This document shows, one piece after another, positions 45,672-60,764 of a stretch of DNA of 64,000 nt (within the stretch, counting starts at the first letter, position 1; each line of letters starts with the position of its first letter). The notes below the pieces were generated by a model. That model saw only the letters and a list, made by a program, of their open reading frames with translations. It made no database searches and was not told the DNA's origin. The stretch comes from Volutella citrinella (Eukaryota; Ascomycota; Sordariomycetes; Hypocreales; Nectriaceae): assembly GCA_034401135.1 (NCBI GenBank), contig JAWZSP010000001.1:5332001-5396000 (forward strand). Reading direction: 5' to 3'. The position numbers and the translations under genes were made by a program.

Positions 45672-47852
45672 ATGGACGACAACGCGACATACGGCTCGCC
45701 GGGCAATGGCGCGTCGCCCAACAGCAATCCGATCCTAGCGCAACCGCCTCTGCAACCTGACACCGGCGCTGGCGATGGCGAAGGTAAACAGCACCCTGCC
45801 CTGATGGTCCATTGTAGCGCGCAACGTTAACACGCGTCTCCAGACATCCAGATGTCCGAAGGTCTCGCGACCGAAGCCACCGTCAAGCAGGACACCACCA
45901 CACCCGCCCCAGGTAATGCGCCACCACCCATCAACCCACTGCCGAATGCGTTGCAAGGTTTCTGATGCTGACTTAACCTCGGAGATACAGAGCTGAATGA
46001 CGCGCCTGAGGAAGCCAAGGAGGGCGCTGCCGCCGCTGATGTCGGTGCTGGTGCTGATGCGCAAGACTCAAAGTCGAAGGAGACGATTGAATCCGCCGCA
46101 CGAGAGCATCTCATTTCCCAAACCCAGGCCATCGTTCTTCCCAGCTATAGCACCTGGTTCGACATGAACACGATTCACGATATCGAGCGAAAGGCCATGG
46201 CCGAGTTCTTCAACAATCGCAACCGAAGCAAGACCCCTGCTGTGTACAAAGATTATCGTGATTTCATGATCAACACGTATCGGCTGAACCCCGTCGAATA
46301 CCTGACCGTGACGGCTTGTCGCCGTAACCTGGCCGGTGATGTATGCGCAATCATGCGTGTGCATGCATTCCTTGAGCAATGGGGGTTGATCAACTATCAA
46401 GTATGCATTCTCTTCAAGTTCCCCCCCATTGTTACTTGACATCCTAACAAAATCCAGGTCGATGCCGATCAACGCCCATCCCACGTCGGACCTCCCTTTA
46501 CTGGTCACTTCAAGATCATCTGCGACACCCCACGGGGCCTCCAGTCGTGGCAGCCGGCGGCTGACCCTGTTGTACTCGAAGGCAAGAAGAACCAGGATAC
46601 CGAAAGCAAATCTACCGCCACGCCCGCGGCCAAGGGCGATCACAACCTTGAAATTGGACGTAATATCTACGAGGCCAACGCCAAGGGGACTCCGATCAGC
46701 AAGAGCGATGGCAAGGTCAATGGCGAGGCGCCCGCCGCGAACGGCACATCCGGGGCAGATGAAGCCGCAAAGGCGACCATCGCAAAGGTTCACTGTCACC
46801 AGTGTGGAAACGACTGCACGCGGATATACTACCACAGCAATCACACGGACGCCAACCCGAAAGCGAAGTATGACCTCTGCCCTAACTGCTTCACCGAGGG
46901 CCGCCTGCCCGCGAACCACTTGAGCAACATGTATATGAAGATGGAGAACCCGACCTACACATCCGTTCCTGACCGAGATGCACCCTGGACAGATGCCGAG
47001 ATTCTGAGGCTTCTCGAGGGATTGGAGCGCTTCGACGACGACTGGGGCGAGATTGCGGAGCATGTTGGAACCCGCACCCGTGAAGAGTGCGTTCTGCAGT
47101 TCTTGCAGCTGGATATCGAAGAAAAGTACCTCGACTCCGAGGCCCCAATCAGCGCCCCCACCGGGCTTTCTATGCTCGGTCCGCAGCAAGGGCAGCTCCC
47201 ATTCAGCCAGGTGGACAACCCTGTCATGTCCGTGGTTGGATTTCTTGCAAGTTTGGCCGATCCGGCAAGCACGGCGGCCGCAGCTAGCAAGTCAGCGGAG
47301 GAGCTGAAGCGCAAGCTACGAAAGCAGCTGGACAATGCCAAACCAGGCGATGAGGGCCAGTCCAATGGCAAGGATAAGGTCAAGGAAGATTCTATGGACA
47401 TTGACGTCCAACAGGGTGAGACCGCCGCTACAAAGGGATCTGCTCTGGCCTCCATTCCTCTCGCATCGATAGGCGCCCGGGCTGCGGGATTTGCATCACA
47501 CGAGGAGCGTGAGATGACTCGTCTCGTCTCGGCTGCGGCCAATGTGACGCTGCAGAAGCTGGAGATGAAGCTCAAATACTTTGACGAAATGGAGGCCGTC
47601 CTACGTGCAGAGCGCCGGGAGCTGGAACGTGCTCGTCAGCAGCTCTTCCTAGACCGGCTCGCCTTCCGACGGCGAGTACGCGAAGTGCAGGAGGGTCTCA
47701 GGGCTGCATCTACCGTGGGCGGGGAGCAGGGCGCGAGGATGGCGCATGAGGCCATGAGCGAGGGTGACCGGTTGAGCTTCCAGCCTGCCGTTGGAGCCCA
47801 GGCTGTGCCCCCACCAAGCAGCGATGGCCAAGTGAAGAGCTTCGAGGCTTGA
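45672..47852 (+). CDS. RSC8: SWI3/RSC8-type chromatin remodelling subunit (SWIRM, ZZ, SANT)
   Basis: Core subunit of SWI/SNF or RSC remodelling complexes. Four exons are inferred: 45672-45783, 45844-45912, 45991-46400 and 46458-47852, giving 661 residues. The SWIRM domain (about residues 95-197) contains [33 protein letters not shown] and [18 protein letters not shown]-type zinc module with a CHQCGNDC motif begins near residue 309 and ends CPNCFTEG. The SANT domain spans about 371-422 ([32 protein letters not shown]). A C-terminal coiled coil (about 555-625, rich in Glu/Arg/Leu) is for dimerisation. The first two exons encode a short disordered N-terminus and rest on splice sites alone. The long minus-strand frame opposite exons 3-4 is antisense shadow. 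Confidence 0.94.
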
Positions 47853-49980
47853 TGAATCAAAGATGAGGCAAGGAATAAGTCGGAGGGAGTATTTCGGGAA
47901 AGAATGGGATCCATTAACAATGTTGGCGTCCGGGTTGCGCAGGTGGACGTTCCGGCTGCCGTCGACTTGCAGCGTGTGAGGATAATCAAACATGCCTTGG
48001 GTTTCGTGAAGAAGACGAGAGCCGTGACGCGGGGTACGGGGTAGCGCATGCGGGACTAAATTGGTGGATGTTTTACCTGTTCGAGGATGGAATTGCCGGT
48101 TTTCGCGTCGTTTCCTGTATGTACGTGGGTAGGGAGAGTGATTGTAATACTACGGGCCAATGTTTGCAAGCCGCATGATACAACAGACCTACATTGATGC
48201 TCGGTGCTTGATCGACCCCCAGTTGCATACCGGATGCTTCTCCATATCGCGCATAGGAAGAAGAACGTATCCAGTCCCCAGGCTGGCCAGCATCTCAGTG
48301 TAACAAGACCCGATGCATCAGCTTCAACTGCACTCACACCAAAGCAACCAGCCGTGAGTCAAGTCAACTGTGGCTGACCCCACCCCACCACCACCATTCA
48401 GAGCGCAAGCGTTGGACAACATCCACACACTGGAAGAAACGGACAACTTCCGGAGCCGGCTCACATTATCTCTCGTCCACTGTGCATAAAGGAGCAATTG
48501 TCTAGTCGGCCCAGCGGATAGGGGACTGTGGTACATGTCGTTTGCCTGGCAGGTCATTTTTTTATATTGAGGATTCCGTCATGTGTCGGGCTAGATCTGG
48601 AGCCTGTCTCCCGTGGCTGTCATGAAATCCCAGTCTTGTTGGGTGATTGGCTTGACGGCAGAGCCATGATGAGGACGAGCTTTTGGTGCGCCGTGCCCGT
48701 TGGAGAACTTCAGCCCTATTGGCAAAGGACGTGGGGGCGGATTGCTGGTAGTTCCATGGTACGGGCTCGTTCCAAGACCAGGGCACTTCGCTGGCGATCC
48801 CGGCTTCGGCGAGAAGGAGCCGCTCATGAATCGGAGGATAGAGGAGGACACGCTAATGAAGTGCTGCGAGGACGGTCGCGGCGGTGCGTTGAAGAAGGGA
48901 CATGCCGGTACTTAATGCGTGCTGGGTTCTTTCTAGATCAGCTAGATGCATGCATGCGCCAGATGTCACACATCCTCGACTTTGGTTTGGTTTGACAATC
49001 TCTGCCTGTCGGGGCCGAAACACAAGCACCAACCAGGTCATTGGGGGCCTTGTCTTAGCCAAACACCCGGAGACATGAAGACGTGTTCTCTCATGACAGG
49101 CACCTTAGGATAGGTTAGCAGCCAGCCAGCCTCAAGCCGTTGGGTGATGTTGGCGAGCCGCGGAAGGCAATGGCCAATGTGGCACCAACTGGAGAAACGA
49201 CCATGAAATTATGGGTCTGGTGCTGACTCCTGCGGGCTCCCGCGCCAGATCCACGGGTCCACCCTGGGTTCCCCGGGCCCCGGCTCGCTCATGGCCAGAT
49301 TTGCCAGGGCAGTAGCCGTGCCGGGTGGAAGCTCCAACGTACCTCGGTCCAAGGCATCCAGCGGGGCGAGGTGACGTCGCGCCAGGTACGCCTCATCCAC
49401 CATGCCAACTGCCCCATACCAGGAACCCATCCAGCAGTGCTGTTGCGCTACAGGGTCGCTGCTCACCACGTAAAAGTCCATATAGTCATGGTTGGGTGGT
49501 TCAAGCAGCACAGAACAATTGACGCATCCTGAGTCAATCCTAGTGGCCTAATTCGACGATACCGTGGCTACTACGGAGTACTCAGGTAGCAGTCCTGACC
49601 TCCAGGCTCCTCCTGCACCCCGGACAGGGTCCTGTCCACTAGCCCAGGTAATCAATGGGCTGCAATTCAACTGCCAACCACAGCGAAAATTGGCACGGAC
49701 GCGCGACAGCGACATGCCATATCATGCCATGGGATGTATGGCAGTGCATGATGGGCTCCAGGGGGTGGGGAGGCGTGCGCACCACGAGTACAACCAGCCC
49801 GAGATGAGGAGGGCCTGGGCTCTTCAGGGTGGTTCATTGCCTACAGTGGCATGTAGGGTTAGCAAGACAGGCGGGTCAGCTGCCACTTTCAAGCTGCCCG
49901 TGCCGGCTGTCTACTGCAGGCAGGTGCCATGATGCCAGACCCGTACCTCCCAACCATGATCCGCGGGACTGTCGTTCTTC

Positions 49981-50070
49981 GCCCCCATCCATCCACCCAT
50001 CCCCATCCCTCCGCCTCCCTCCACTCCCTCCACTCACCCTCCATCCACCCATCCCACCTCCACTATCCGC
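49981..50070 (+). repeat. CCATCC/CTCC pyrimidine-rich tract
   Basis: About 90 bases of C/T-rich imperfect CCATCC and CCTCC units in the CAT2 upstream region. Core-promoter CT boxes of this kind are common upstream of highly expressed fungal genes. Function here is inferred. Confidence 0.5.
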
Positions 50071-50140
50071 CGGCTATTCGTACCCGCTACCGCAACCAAA
50101 ACACAAGCCAAAGATTCGGTCCAGAGCTCCGCCGCTTCAG

Positions 50141-50146
50141 CCGAGG
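50141..50146. promoter_or_regulatory. CCGAGG (FarA/FarB-type) box in the CAT2 promoter
   Basis: CCGAGG lies 121 bp upstream of the mitochondrial CAT2 ATG. A second copy in the other orientation (CCTCGG, 50379-50384) lies in intron 1, upstream of the internal ATG at 50599. Matches the motif known for FarA/FarB; binding here is not shown. Confidence 0.4.
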
Positions 50147-50266
50147 CCCAACGTGATTAAATCTGCCGCCGACTTCCCGTTATTCCTACCTCGCGTCCGC
50201 CTCGCCCTCGCCTCTTTCCAAGTAGATTTGAGCAGCCTTGCGCCCTTCGTCCCCTCCGCGCCGGCC

Positions 50267-52546
50267 ATGTTAACTTCCGCCCGCTCACCCGCCCTCAGGA
50301 ACATCTTCCGCTACTCTAAACCCACCCGCGCTGTAAGTTGGTTGCTTGCTGGTGCTATTTCGTTGCTTTCTTCCTTTCCCTCGGCGGCCTTTGCTGTCTC
50401 GCTCTCTTGCAGAGCTGGCCAGTCGTTTTCCGGTTGTCGCAATCACAAGCAAGTGCCCAAGAACAAAGCCCACTAGTGAGCGCCAGTCGCTGAAGTGGGC
50501 GCCTCACCTCATCTCACAAAAATCATTGGGCCCTGCGCTCACCAATTGCCCCTGCTGCTTCTCTCTATCTAACTATTCCATAGGTGCCAGCCTTCACCAT
50601 GGCTCAGACCAAGCGGCCCAACAGCTCCCTGGCCGCTGCAGGTACGCGCTCGACTCACTGCCAGTAGCCCACCGTTGTCGTCTCACACCATTTTAGGCTA
50701 CGTCGAGGACAAGTCAAAGGGTCCAATGCTAAGATACCAGGAGTCTCTGCCTAAGCTACCCGTCCCGACTCTCGATGAGACTGCCAAGCGCTATCTCAAG
50801 TCTCTCCACCCAATCCTCACCCCGGCCGAGTATGAGAATAGCAAGAAGGCTGTTGAGGAGTTCATCCGCCCCGGTGGCTCTGGCCAAGAGCTACAGAAGA
50901 AACTCATTGCCCTTCGAGAAAACCCAAACACCAAGAACTGGATCTACGAGTGGTGGAACGAGGCTGCGTACCTGGCCTATCGCGACCCCGTTGTTCCCTA
51001 TGTCAGCTACTTCTATTCCCACAGAGACGACCGCCGACGCCGGGACCCCGCCAAACGGGCAGCCGCCATTACCACTGCCGCACTCGAGTTCAAGAAGCAA
51101 GTTGATACAGGCACTCTGGAACCCGAGTACATGAAAAAGCTTCCCATCTGCATGGACAGCTACAAGTGGATGTTCAATTGCTCACGGGTCGCCGCCAAGC
51201 CTGCTGACTATCCTGTCAAATTCGCTCCCGAACAGAACAAGCACATCATTGCCATTCGCAAGAACCAGTTCTTCAAAATCGAGCACGAAATTGCTGGCCA
51301 GCAACTCAACACTTCGGAACTCGAGCAGCAGTTCAAGCAAGTCTATGAGCGAGCCCACCGAGTCCCTGCTGTCGGCGCTCTGACATCCGAAAACCGAGAC
51401 ATCTGGACCGATGCTCGCGACATTCTAGTACGCGCCAGCTCTAGCAACAAGGCTGCCTTGGAGGTCATTGAGTCTGCCTCGTTCGTCGTTTGCCTCGATG
51501 ACGCCGCCCCTGTTACCCTGGAAGAGCGAGCCCACCAGTACTGGCATGGTGACGGCGCCAACAGGTGGTACGATAAGCCTCTGCAGTTCATCGTCAACGA
51601 CAACGGCACTTCGGGCTTCATGGGCGAGCATTCCATGATGGACGGTACCCCCACTCACCGTCTCAATGACTACGTCAACGACCAAATTTTCGGAAACAAG
51701 CTGGACTTTTCAGACCCGAACATCCGCTCCAACCTCCCTGAGCCTCAGCTCATCAAATTTGACATCACCGCTGATGTCCAGACCGAAATCGACCGGGCCA
51801 CCAAGGACTTCAACGACATCATCTCTCAACACGAGCTTGCCGTTCAGGCCTACCAGGGCTACGGCAAGGGACTGATCAAGAAGTTCAAGTGTTCCCCCGA
51901 CGCCTATGTCCAAATGATTATCCAGCTGGCTTACTACAAGATGTATGGCAAGAACCGCCCTACATACGAGTCTGCTGCCGTCCGCCGCTTCCAGCTCGGA
52001 CGTACCGAGACGTGCCGTACCGTCTCGGATGAATCTACTACTTGGTGCCAGGCCATGGCCGACCCCGCTGGCGACAACGAGAGCCGGGTTGCTCTCTTCC
52101 GCAAGGCCGTCAATGCCCATATCGAGTACATCACCGCAGCCTCAGACGGCAAGGGCGTAGACAGGCACCTTTTTGGATTGAAGAAGACCCTCGAGCCTGG
52201 ACAGGAGGTTCCATCCATCTTCACTGACCCCGCCTACGGCTATTCATCTTCTTGGCACCTGTCGACTTCACAGCTGAGCTCCGAATTCTTTAACGGGTAT
52301 GGGTGGAGCCAAGTCATTGATGCGGGTTTCGGAATTGCCTACATGATCAATGAAAACAGGTAAGACCCGAGCTATTATATTCACCTCAATCGCGATCTTG
52401 GGACTAATTAGTCAAACAGCCTGAACTTCAACATTGTCTCCAAAGGCTTAGGTAGCGACAAGATGAGCTACTATTTGAATGAGGCTGCGGGCGAGATGCG
52501 TGATCTCCTAATGCCGACCATTACACCGCCCAAGGCCAAGCTCTAA
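50267..52546 (+). CDS. CAT2: Carnitine O-acetyltransferase, dual mitochondrial/peroxisomal
   Basis: Transfers acetyl groups between CoA and carnitine, moving acetyl units from peroxisomal beta-oxidation to mitochondria. Four exons are inferred: 50267-50332, 50584-50641, 50697-52359 and 52420-52546, giving 637 residues. Exon 1 encodes a basic, acid-free leader (MLTSARSPALRNIFRYSK) typical of mitochondrial import. A second ATG at 50599 in exon 2 starts MAQTKRPN and would remove it. The C-terminus is AKL, a type 1 peroxisomal signal. The choline/carnitine acyltransferase core shows LPKLPVPTLDET, NWIYEWWNEAAYL and the catalytic His353 in GEHSMMDGTP; YGKNRPTYESAAVRRF and GRTETCRTVS follow near residues 460-480. 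FGIAYMINE at the last junction is also as in the family. The intron 1 acceptor follows a CTAAC branch site. Confidence 0.94.
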
Positions 52547-53006
52547 AACATGTGCGGACAAACACACCAGTGTGGATTTTCCAAGACTGTTACGTGTTGC
52601 GACGGGGAAGGGATTTGGTAGCGAAGATTTTTTTGTTTCTTGGTTTACAAGAAGAGTTAGATCGGGCTACGAAATGTGTTGCGCATAACCAAACATGTCT
52701 ATCCTTGGTTTGCGTGCGGGGCAGCGCGATTTGTTAGTTTCACAGCTAGAAAGCGACTCATTTATGGCAGTCAAGCAGAGTACTAGACGATTCCCATTAC
52801 TACGGCTTGTCGAGAGACTTAGATGACGATGAATAGAAAGCTTGTTACGATTTACATCTTGCACCGTTTGGGTATCCATTGAAAGGCGAAGCTAGGAGAA
52901 GGTGCATCAAGAGGGTGCCCTGCTAGTACTATCTTGTCTACTATATACTTCTAATCCTACAGTCAGTCCACCGTTTCGTTTCCAAGCAAGCAGAGGGGAG
53001 CCCGCA
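52547..53006. other. Convergent 3' region between CAT2 and CAP
   Basis: About 460 bases, AT-richer, holding two 3' flanks. No gene or repeat is seen. Confidence 0.5.
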
Positions 53007-54863
53007 TCAACCACTGTGAGCAACAATCTCGTTGACAACGTCCCCCTTGGCCTCGTCATAGTAGGAGCAGATCTGGGATGGCAGCGGCAGTTCCTTGTAG
53101 TCATCTTCAGGGCCGGAGATGACATTGAGGTTGATGCCGGAGGACTTGCTCGAAAAGACCTTGGTGGCGCTGCTCTGCTTGCTAAAGTAGATCTGGGCTC
53201 CGTCGATTTGGTCCAGCATCACCGTAGGAATCGTTCCCATGACCTGGAGGGCGAAGTTCTGGGCCTTGACCACATCGACAGTCGAGACGAGCGTGTCGAC
53301 AATGATTGACAGTCGGTTCGAGTTCTCGACCGTCACTTGGTTGGCCTTTCCCCTGATGATGATGGTCGTATTGTTGCAACGGCTAATGAGAATAGAATGG
53401 GTCAAGGAGGCTTCAATCTCAATAGGCTGGGGCTCCTTCTCATAGTTCTCCTAATCATTCTGTCAGCTTATGCACTCTGGAGGAGACTCCGTCCGGTTTG
53501 TTAGAGGAGGCCTTACAATTGTCCATTTGTTCCCTTCAAGCTCCTTTCTAGCCGGCTTCTTAACGCGCATGCTTTCAGGCTTGGGCTTTTTACCCGGAGC
53601 AGGGCTCTTTCCGCGAGCGGAAGGATCACGATCCGAGACCGTCGCGCCAGCACGGAGCGACGGGTTCTTGTGGGTCATCTCAGACTTGTCGACTTTTCGT
53701 AGGCCCTTGGTCACTGCCTCGCCCTGGTTGAGCTCAGAGAAGACGGCCCCAAAGCCGCCTGTCGCAGCCTCAGGTGCGGGCTCCGACTTGATATCCAAGA
53801 CCGGAGGCGGCCCTGGGGGCGGAGGAGGGGGTGGAGGAGGGGGTCCGCCACCAGGAGGTGCGGGAGCACTCGGCGGGGCGCTGGTGGACTCGGAGAGTGT
53901 CTTGGCGATGTCTACAGCGGAACCACCTTGGGGGTTCCAGGCAATACCATTGGGGAAGTATTGCTTGACGTAGTCGGCGAGGTCGCGGAAAAGCTGATAG
54001 AAGGACTGCACCCACTCTACCTGCTTGGGTGCCCTGTGGTGATGTTAGCCTACCTGGATGCTTCGCCTCCATAACTGCTGGGAAGGATCCATACTTGTCC
54101 TTCTGCTCCTTAAGCACTCTGTTTCCAAAGAACTGGGCCGAGCCCAGGCACTCTTCCACGTGCTTATAAGGGCGGTTATCGACGGTGACCCAGGCGAGAA
54201 CCATGATACCATCAGCCACGGTACTGAGGTGGGTGTACATGGGATCAGGCCGGTTCGAGTCCTTGAGCTCGGTAACGGCCATGAGTGCCTCGTTTATGGG
54301 CTTGATGAGATTCTGGCTGGCGGGGTTGGAGAGATCAGGCTTCTTGGCCTTTGTGCTGATAAGTAGAAACTTGCGCTGCTCCAGGAATCCCTTGCGGACC
54401 TGGGTGGCCTGTCGGAGAGCAGAGTGTGTCAGCCTGTGAACTCGGCTTGTGTGCCAACGAATGGCGAATATCTAGACAAACCTGCTTGGCAACGACACCG
54501 CCAAGCTCGTTGCTGAGCTTGACATACTTGTCGAGCGACGAGTTGAGCAAAGCATCGAATTCCTCGATCGACTCGGGCAGGGGCTCGGCAGCTGGTTTGG
54601 GCGGCGCGGGCGCGGGCGCGGGCGTGGGAGCGGCGGGCGCATTGGGGATGGAAGCGACAGTCTGTGTCTGAGGTGCTGGAGGACCGTCTTGGGGCAGCTC
54701 GGTGGAAGCAGCAATGTCCTCGAGCCGGGAAGTGGCAGCTTCGAGCCTAGGGAGGGTAGCTACGTCAGCTTAGTTGGTCGAGAAAGCAGCTTGGAGCAGC
54801 ACGGGATGTGCGGTACCGTTTGATGAGGGTAGTCAGGTTGTGCATGTGGTTCGTTGCCGCCAT
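53007..54863 (-). CDS. SRV2: Adenylyl cyclase-associated protein (CAP/Srv2)
   Basis: Binds adenylyl cyclase and recycles actin monomers, linking cAMP signalling to the cytoskeleton. Five exons are inferred: 54863-54817, 54746-54482, 54408-54095, 54033-53517 and 53450-53007, giving 528 residues. The N-terminal coiled coil (LEAATSRLEDI) binds cyclase. A Pro/Ala linker (about 45-65) precedes the helical folded domain (FDALLNSSLDKYVKLS, FLEQRKFLLISTKAKKP, WVTVDNRPYKHVEE, FYQLFRDLADYVKQYFP). A polyproline run (about 282-296) matches profilin/SH3 partners. The WH2 region (LRKVDKSEMTHKNP) and the C-CAP beta-helix (NKWTI joined to ENYEKEP, then LTHSILISRCNNTTIIIRG, GINLNVISG) complete it. All junction phases agree. 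A G-rich tract lies 270 bp upstream. Confidence 0.95.
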
Positions 54864-56212
54864 GGTGGAATGGCGAGGTTTGCTCGAATAGAATTGTCGA
54901 AGGATGCAATGGGTTGTGATGTCACAGGCACAGTTGTGTTGAGGTCGGATTAAGCCACGCGCAGCAGCCTACGATCTTGGGTTCGAAGTCGTAGTAGGGG
55001 GCTTGGGGGGCAAGGGAGGTGAAAGGTGGGGCCAACAAGGAGGCACCAGAGCGGCGGGCAGTAATTAGCAGCAGACGTCGTTCAGGTCTGGCCAGTACCT
55101 ACACTTAAGGTAGCTCAGGGCCCATTTCCAGGGGGGTGGGTGGGTGGAGTTCGGACTGGAGATAGGGTCGCTGGTGTCAAGATTCGTACAGGTTCGATAC
55201 CACCGGTAGCGTAGGTGTCTCTTAAATCGTGGGTAAAGCTACAGAGAATCACTGGTTGCCGGGGGCTGCTACCTTGACTACCTACCGTTATCCATTCCCC
55301 TCTTGTGGATATTTCGTCGATTATTGCACAACACTCAGACCATGTTACTGACAGTGAGTGAGGCAAGACTGAGACGGGCATGGCAGCCAGCAGCCACCAC
55401 CAGGTTTCAGTGGATGTAGGTACGGCCCGGAGCCCACGTGTCGGTGGTCACCGCAACCCTCCCACTACCTTTGAACCAGCGGCATTCTGCGGCAGGGAAG
55501 CAGTACTTTCAGTGTACAGGCTACTGTGCCTACCAACCTCACCTGCTCGCGGTCCCACCGAGAGCCCAGCGATTTTATGTCAGGCAGGGCTGATCAACAG
55601 GGCAGCACCAGCCAGCATCTCGCAGAGCCTAACCTGCCTCTCTCCGTTTTACGTTCTGCACTCAACGCCGAATTTGCTGAAGAGAATCCGTTGACGCTCA
55701 CCTCTCCCGTTGTCGACGCGCTATAGAGCTGGGACTCTTCCATGGCGCCGGGCACAACAGCGACATCCGCAGCTACGACGTCCCTGGTTGTCTTGCCATT
55801 TCTCTCTCTCTTCACACCGCGGTCACTCTGCTACTAATACGTCTCTGTTGATGCCCATTATATCAGAGAGCCTGGGCGGACTTGCGTGCTACTAACCGTT
55901 CTGTACCTGCCGGCAGCGCTGTTGCTGACGCACTGCAGTAGGTGCTTTTTACTGCGCAAGGGTCATCAGATTCTCCAGCTCGGCCTAGTTTACTTGTGCC
56001 TCGACTCCCTCACCCTCAGGACGAACATTTCAACACATCTGTCCGTCAAAGCACCCCGGTCTCTGGAGTGCCTACCTCGAAAAGCCGCCTCATTGAGAAG
56101 CGCCGCCGGCCCAGGTCCAGGTCCCTTTCTCTCCTGGCATTGATGCGAGCCGACGTGTCAGTGAGAGGAGCCCGACCGTGTGGCCCATTATTTTTTCTAA
56201 TCCACCAACAAC
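54864..56212. other. Divergent 1.35-kb region between CAP and the MAK32-like gene
   Basis: Promoters and leaders of both genes. ORFs at 55380-55815 show no domain. Contains the G-rich tract at 55131-55147. Confidence 0.5.
55131..55147 (+). promoter_or_regulatory. G-rich tract in the CAP promoter, like the one at 5447
   Basis: Six G followed by GGG blocks separated by single T: the same string as the first 17 bases of the tract at 5447. It lies 268 bp upstream of the CAP ATG on the opposite strand, just short of a full four-run quadruplex motif. Confidence 0.4.
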
Positions 56213-57724
56213 ATGGCCACCGCCTGTACCGAAGCTCCGGTTCTCACTCACGCAGACCCAAAGGCTGCCCTTGAAGGCGCTGAACCACAAGAGCCTGCCA
56301 CACAAACCAGCAATCCGATTCCCCCGGCTCCGGAATCCTCGGCTGACAAAATCGAAAATTCCGACCAAGATGTCGTCCCCATTGAGTTTGTCACGATGGG
56401 CATGTTCATCATCGGTTAGTACTCCCACCTTCCCTTCACTCTCACCCTGCTATTCGACATGCCACCACACAAATAAATGGTTTCACCCCTTTTACCCTAC
56501 ACTCCCGCCACTTGACACCCCGGGAGCGTGCATCAAAGACATCAAGTCAGTGCTGACGGTTCTATCTTTCATGGTCAAAAAGATGACATTGACTTCATCC
56601 CACCCACGCCACCCGTGAAGAACATATTGGGAGGAGCGGGCTCATACGCCGCCCTGGGTGCGCGACTCTTCTCACCGCCGCCTCAGTCTGCTTCTGTCGG
56701 CTGGATCGTCGACCAGGGCCACGATTTCCCACCCTCCATTACTGCCCTCGTGGAAAGCTGGAAGACATCGGCTCTCATTCGTCACGATGGGCTCCGGCTC
56801 ACCACCCGAGCCTGGAATGGGTACGAGGGTGCTGCCGAGAAGCGCGCCTTCAAGTATCTCACCCCCAAGAAACGCCTTACTGCTGAGGACTTGACACCAA
56901 CCCTCCTCCGCTCAAGGTGCTTCCACCTGATTTGCTCACCCAGCCGGTGCAGAGACCTGGTCCTGGAGATTAAGTCGCTCCGCAGAAAGCACGTTCATCC
57001 AGAATCATATACGAAGCCAATTTTCATCTGGGAACCTGTCCCCGACTTATGCACACCAGATGAACTGCTCAATTGCACAAATGCACTGCCCCTTGTAGAC
57101 ATCTGCAGCCCCAACCACGCCGAGCTGGCGGGCTTCATGGGAGACAGCGGCCTGGACCCGGAGACGGGCGAGATATCTACGGCCGCGGTAGAGCGGTCAT
57201 GTGAGCAACTCCTTGCCAGTATGCCACTTCAATCTTTCACACTCATTGTCCGCGCTGGTGACAAGGGGTGTTTCATTGCCAAGAATGGAGGAAGAAAGCG
57301 TCAGCGTGCGTCTGTCACCACTGCCAAACGGCCCAAGAAAGACTACGTGCGAGGTGGATTACAGCCAGATACAGACATGGAGGCCCTCTTTGCTGGCCTC
57401 CTGCAGGATGCAGGTGGGTTCGTCGCCCGCGAAGAAATAGAGGTAGACCCGGGGATTGAGCGTTGGATCCCTGCATACCACCAAGACGCCTCCAAAGTTG
57501 TCGACCCGACGGGAGGCGGCAATGCCTTTCTTGGCGGCCTGGGCATCGCCCTGGCCCGTGGCGAGAATATCGAGGATGCTACAATGCACGGATCAATAGC
57601 AGCAAGCTTTGCAATAGAACAGGTTGGGGTTCCGCAATTGGGGATAGACGCCGAAGGACAGGAGACGTGGAACGGGCATTGTGTTGCGGACCGGCTTCAG
57701 GAATTCAAGCAGCGCATTGGATAG
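56213..57724 (+). CDS. MAK32: PfkB-family protein, Mak32-like
   Basis: Ribokinase/PfkB-fold protein resembling yeast Mak32, a factor needed for stable maintenance of L-A dsRNA virus-like particles; biochemical role unknown. Exons 56213-56414 and 56583-57724 give 447 residues, joined by a 168-nt intron (GTTAGT donor, AAAAAG acceptor) that is long for this window. After an acidic/Pro-rich N-tail (1-57) come FVTMGMFII and LGGAGSYAALGARLF (the sugar-binding N-domain). FIWEPVP, SPNHAEL, IVRAGDKGCFI and the C-terminal signature VVDPTGGGNAFLGGLGIALARG follow. In active PfkB kinases the last signature ends GAGD with a catalytic Asp; here Asn380 takes its place, so kinase activity is doubtful. It converges on MCM3. 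Confidence 0.87.
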
Positions 57725-57975
57725 GCAAAGGCAATAATAATCTACTCTCAGCCAACCATTACCGCGCTCAAAGCCGAGCGACGATAAGCCAAACAAGCAT
57801 AAGACGTGGTTCGTCACATTCGCAACAGAAATGCGGCCCCCCTATGCCTTTGTCACACGGCATCAGGCCCATAAAACTCCTTGCATCTTGGTCAACCGTA
57901 GCACTAAAGTCTTCATCCATCATTAGATTGCCCCTGCGCCAGAATGACCTCGCCTCTGCACGATTGCCCAGTTTG

Positions 57976-60764
<2,789 letters not shown>

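Larger units (their letters stand above)
47853..50266. other. 2.4-kb intergenic region upstream of CAT2
   Basis: No recognisable gene. ORFs of 100-155 codons (48528-48995 plus, 49209-49511 minus, 49564-49932 plus) lack domains, and at least 49564 begins with a non-ATG codon. Just before CAT2 lies a pyrimidine-rich CCATCC/CTCC tract (about 49981-50070), typical of fungal leaders of well-expressed genes. Confidence 0.5.

Noticed and set aside
46068..47189. 373-codon minus-strand ORF
   Set aside because: Antisense to the SWI3/RSC8 exons; no domain.
49564..49932. 122-codon plus-strand ORF upstream of CAT2
   Set aside because: Begins with GTG, not ATG, and has no family resemblance.
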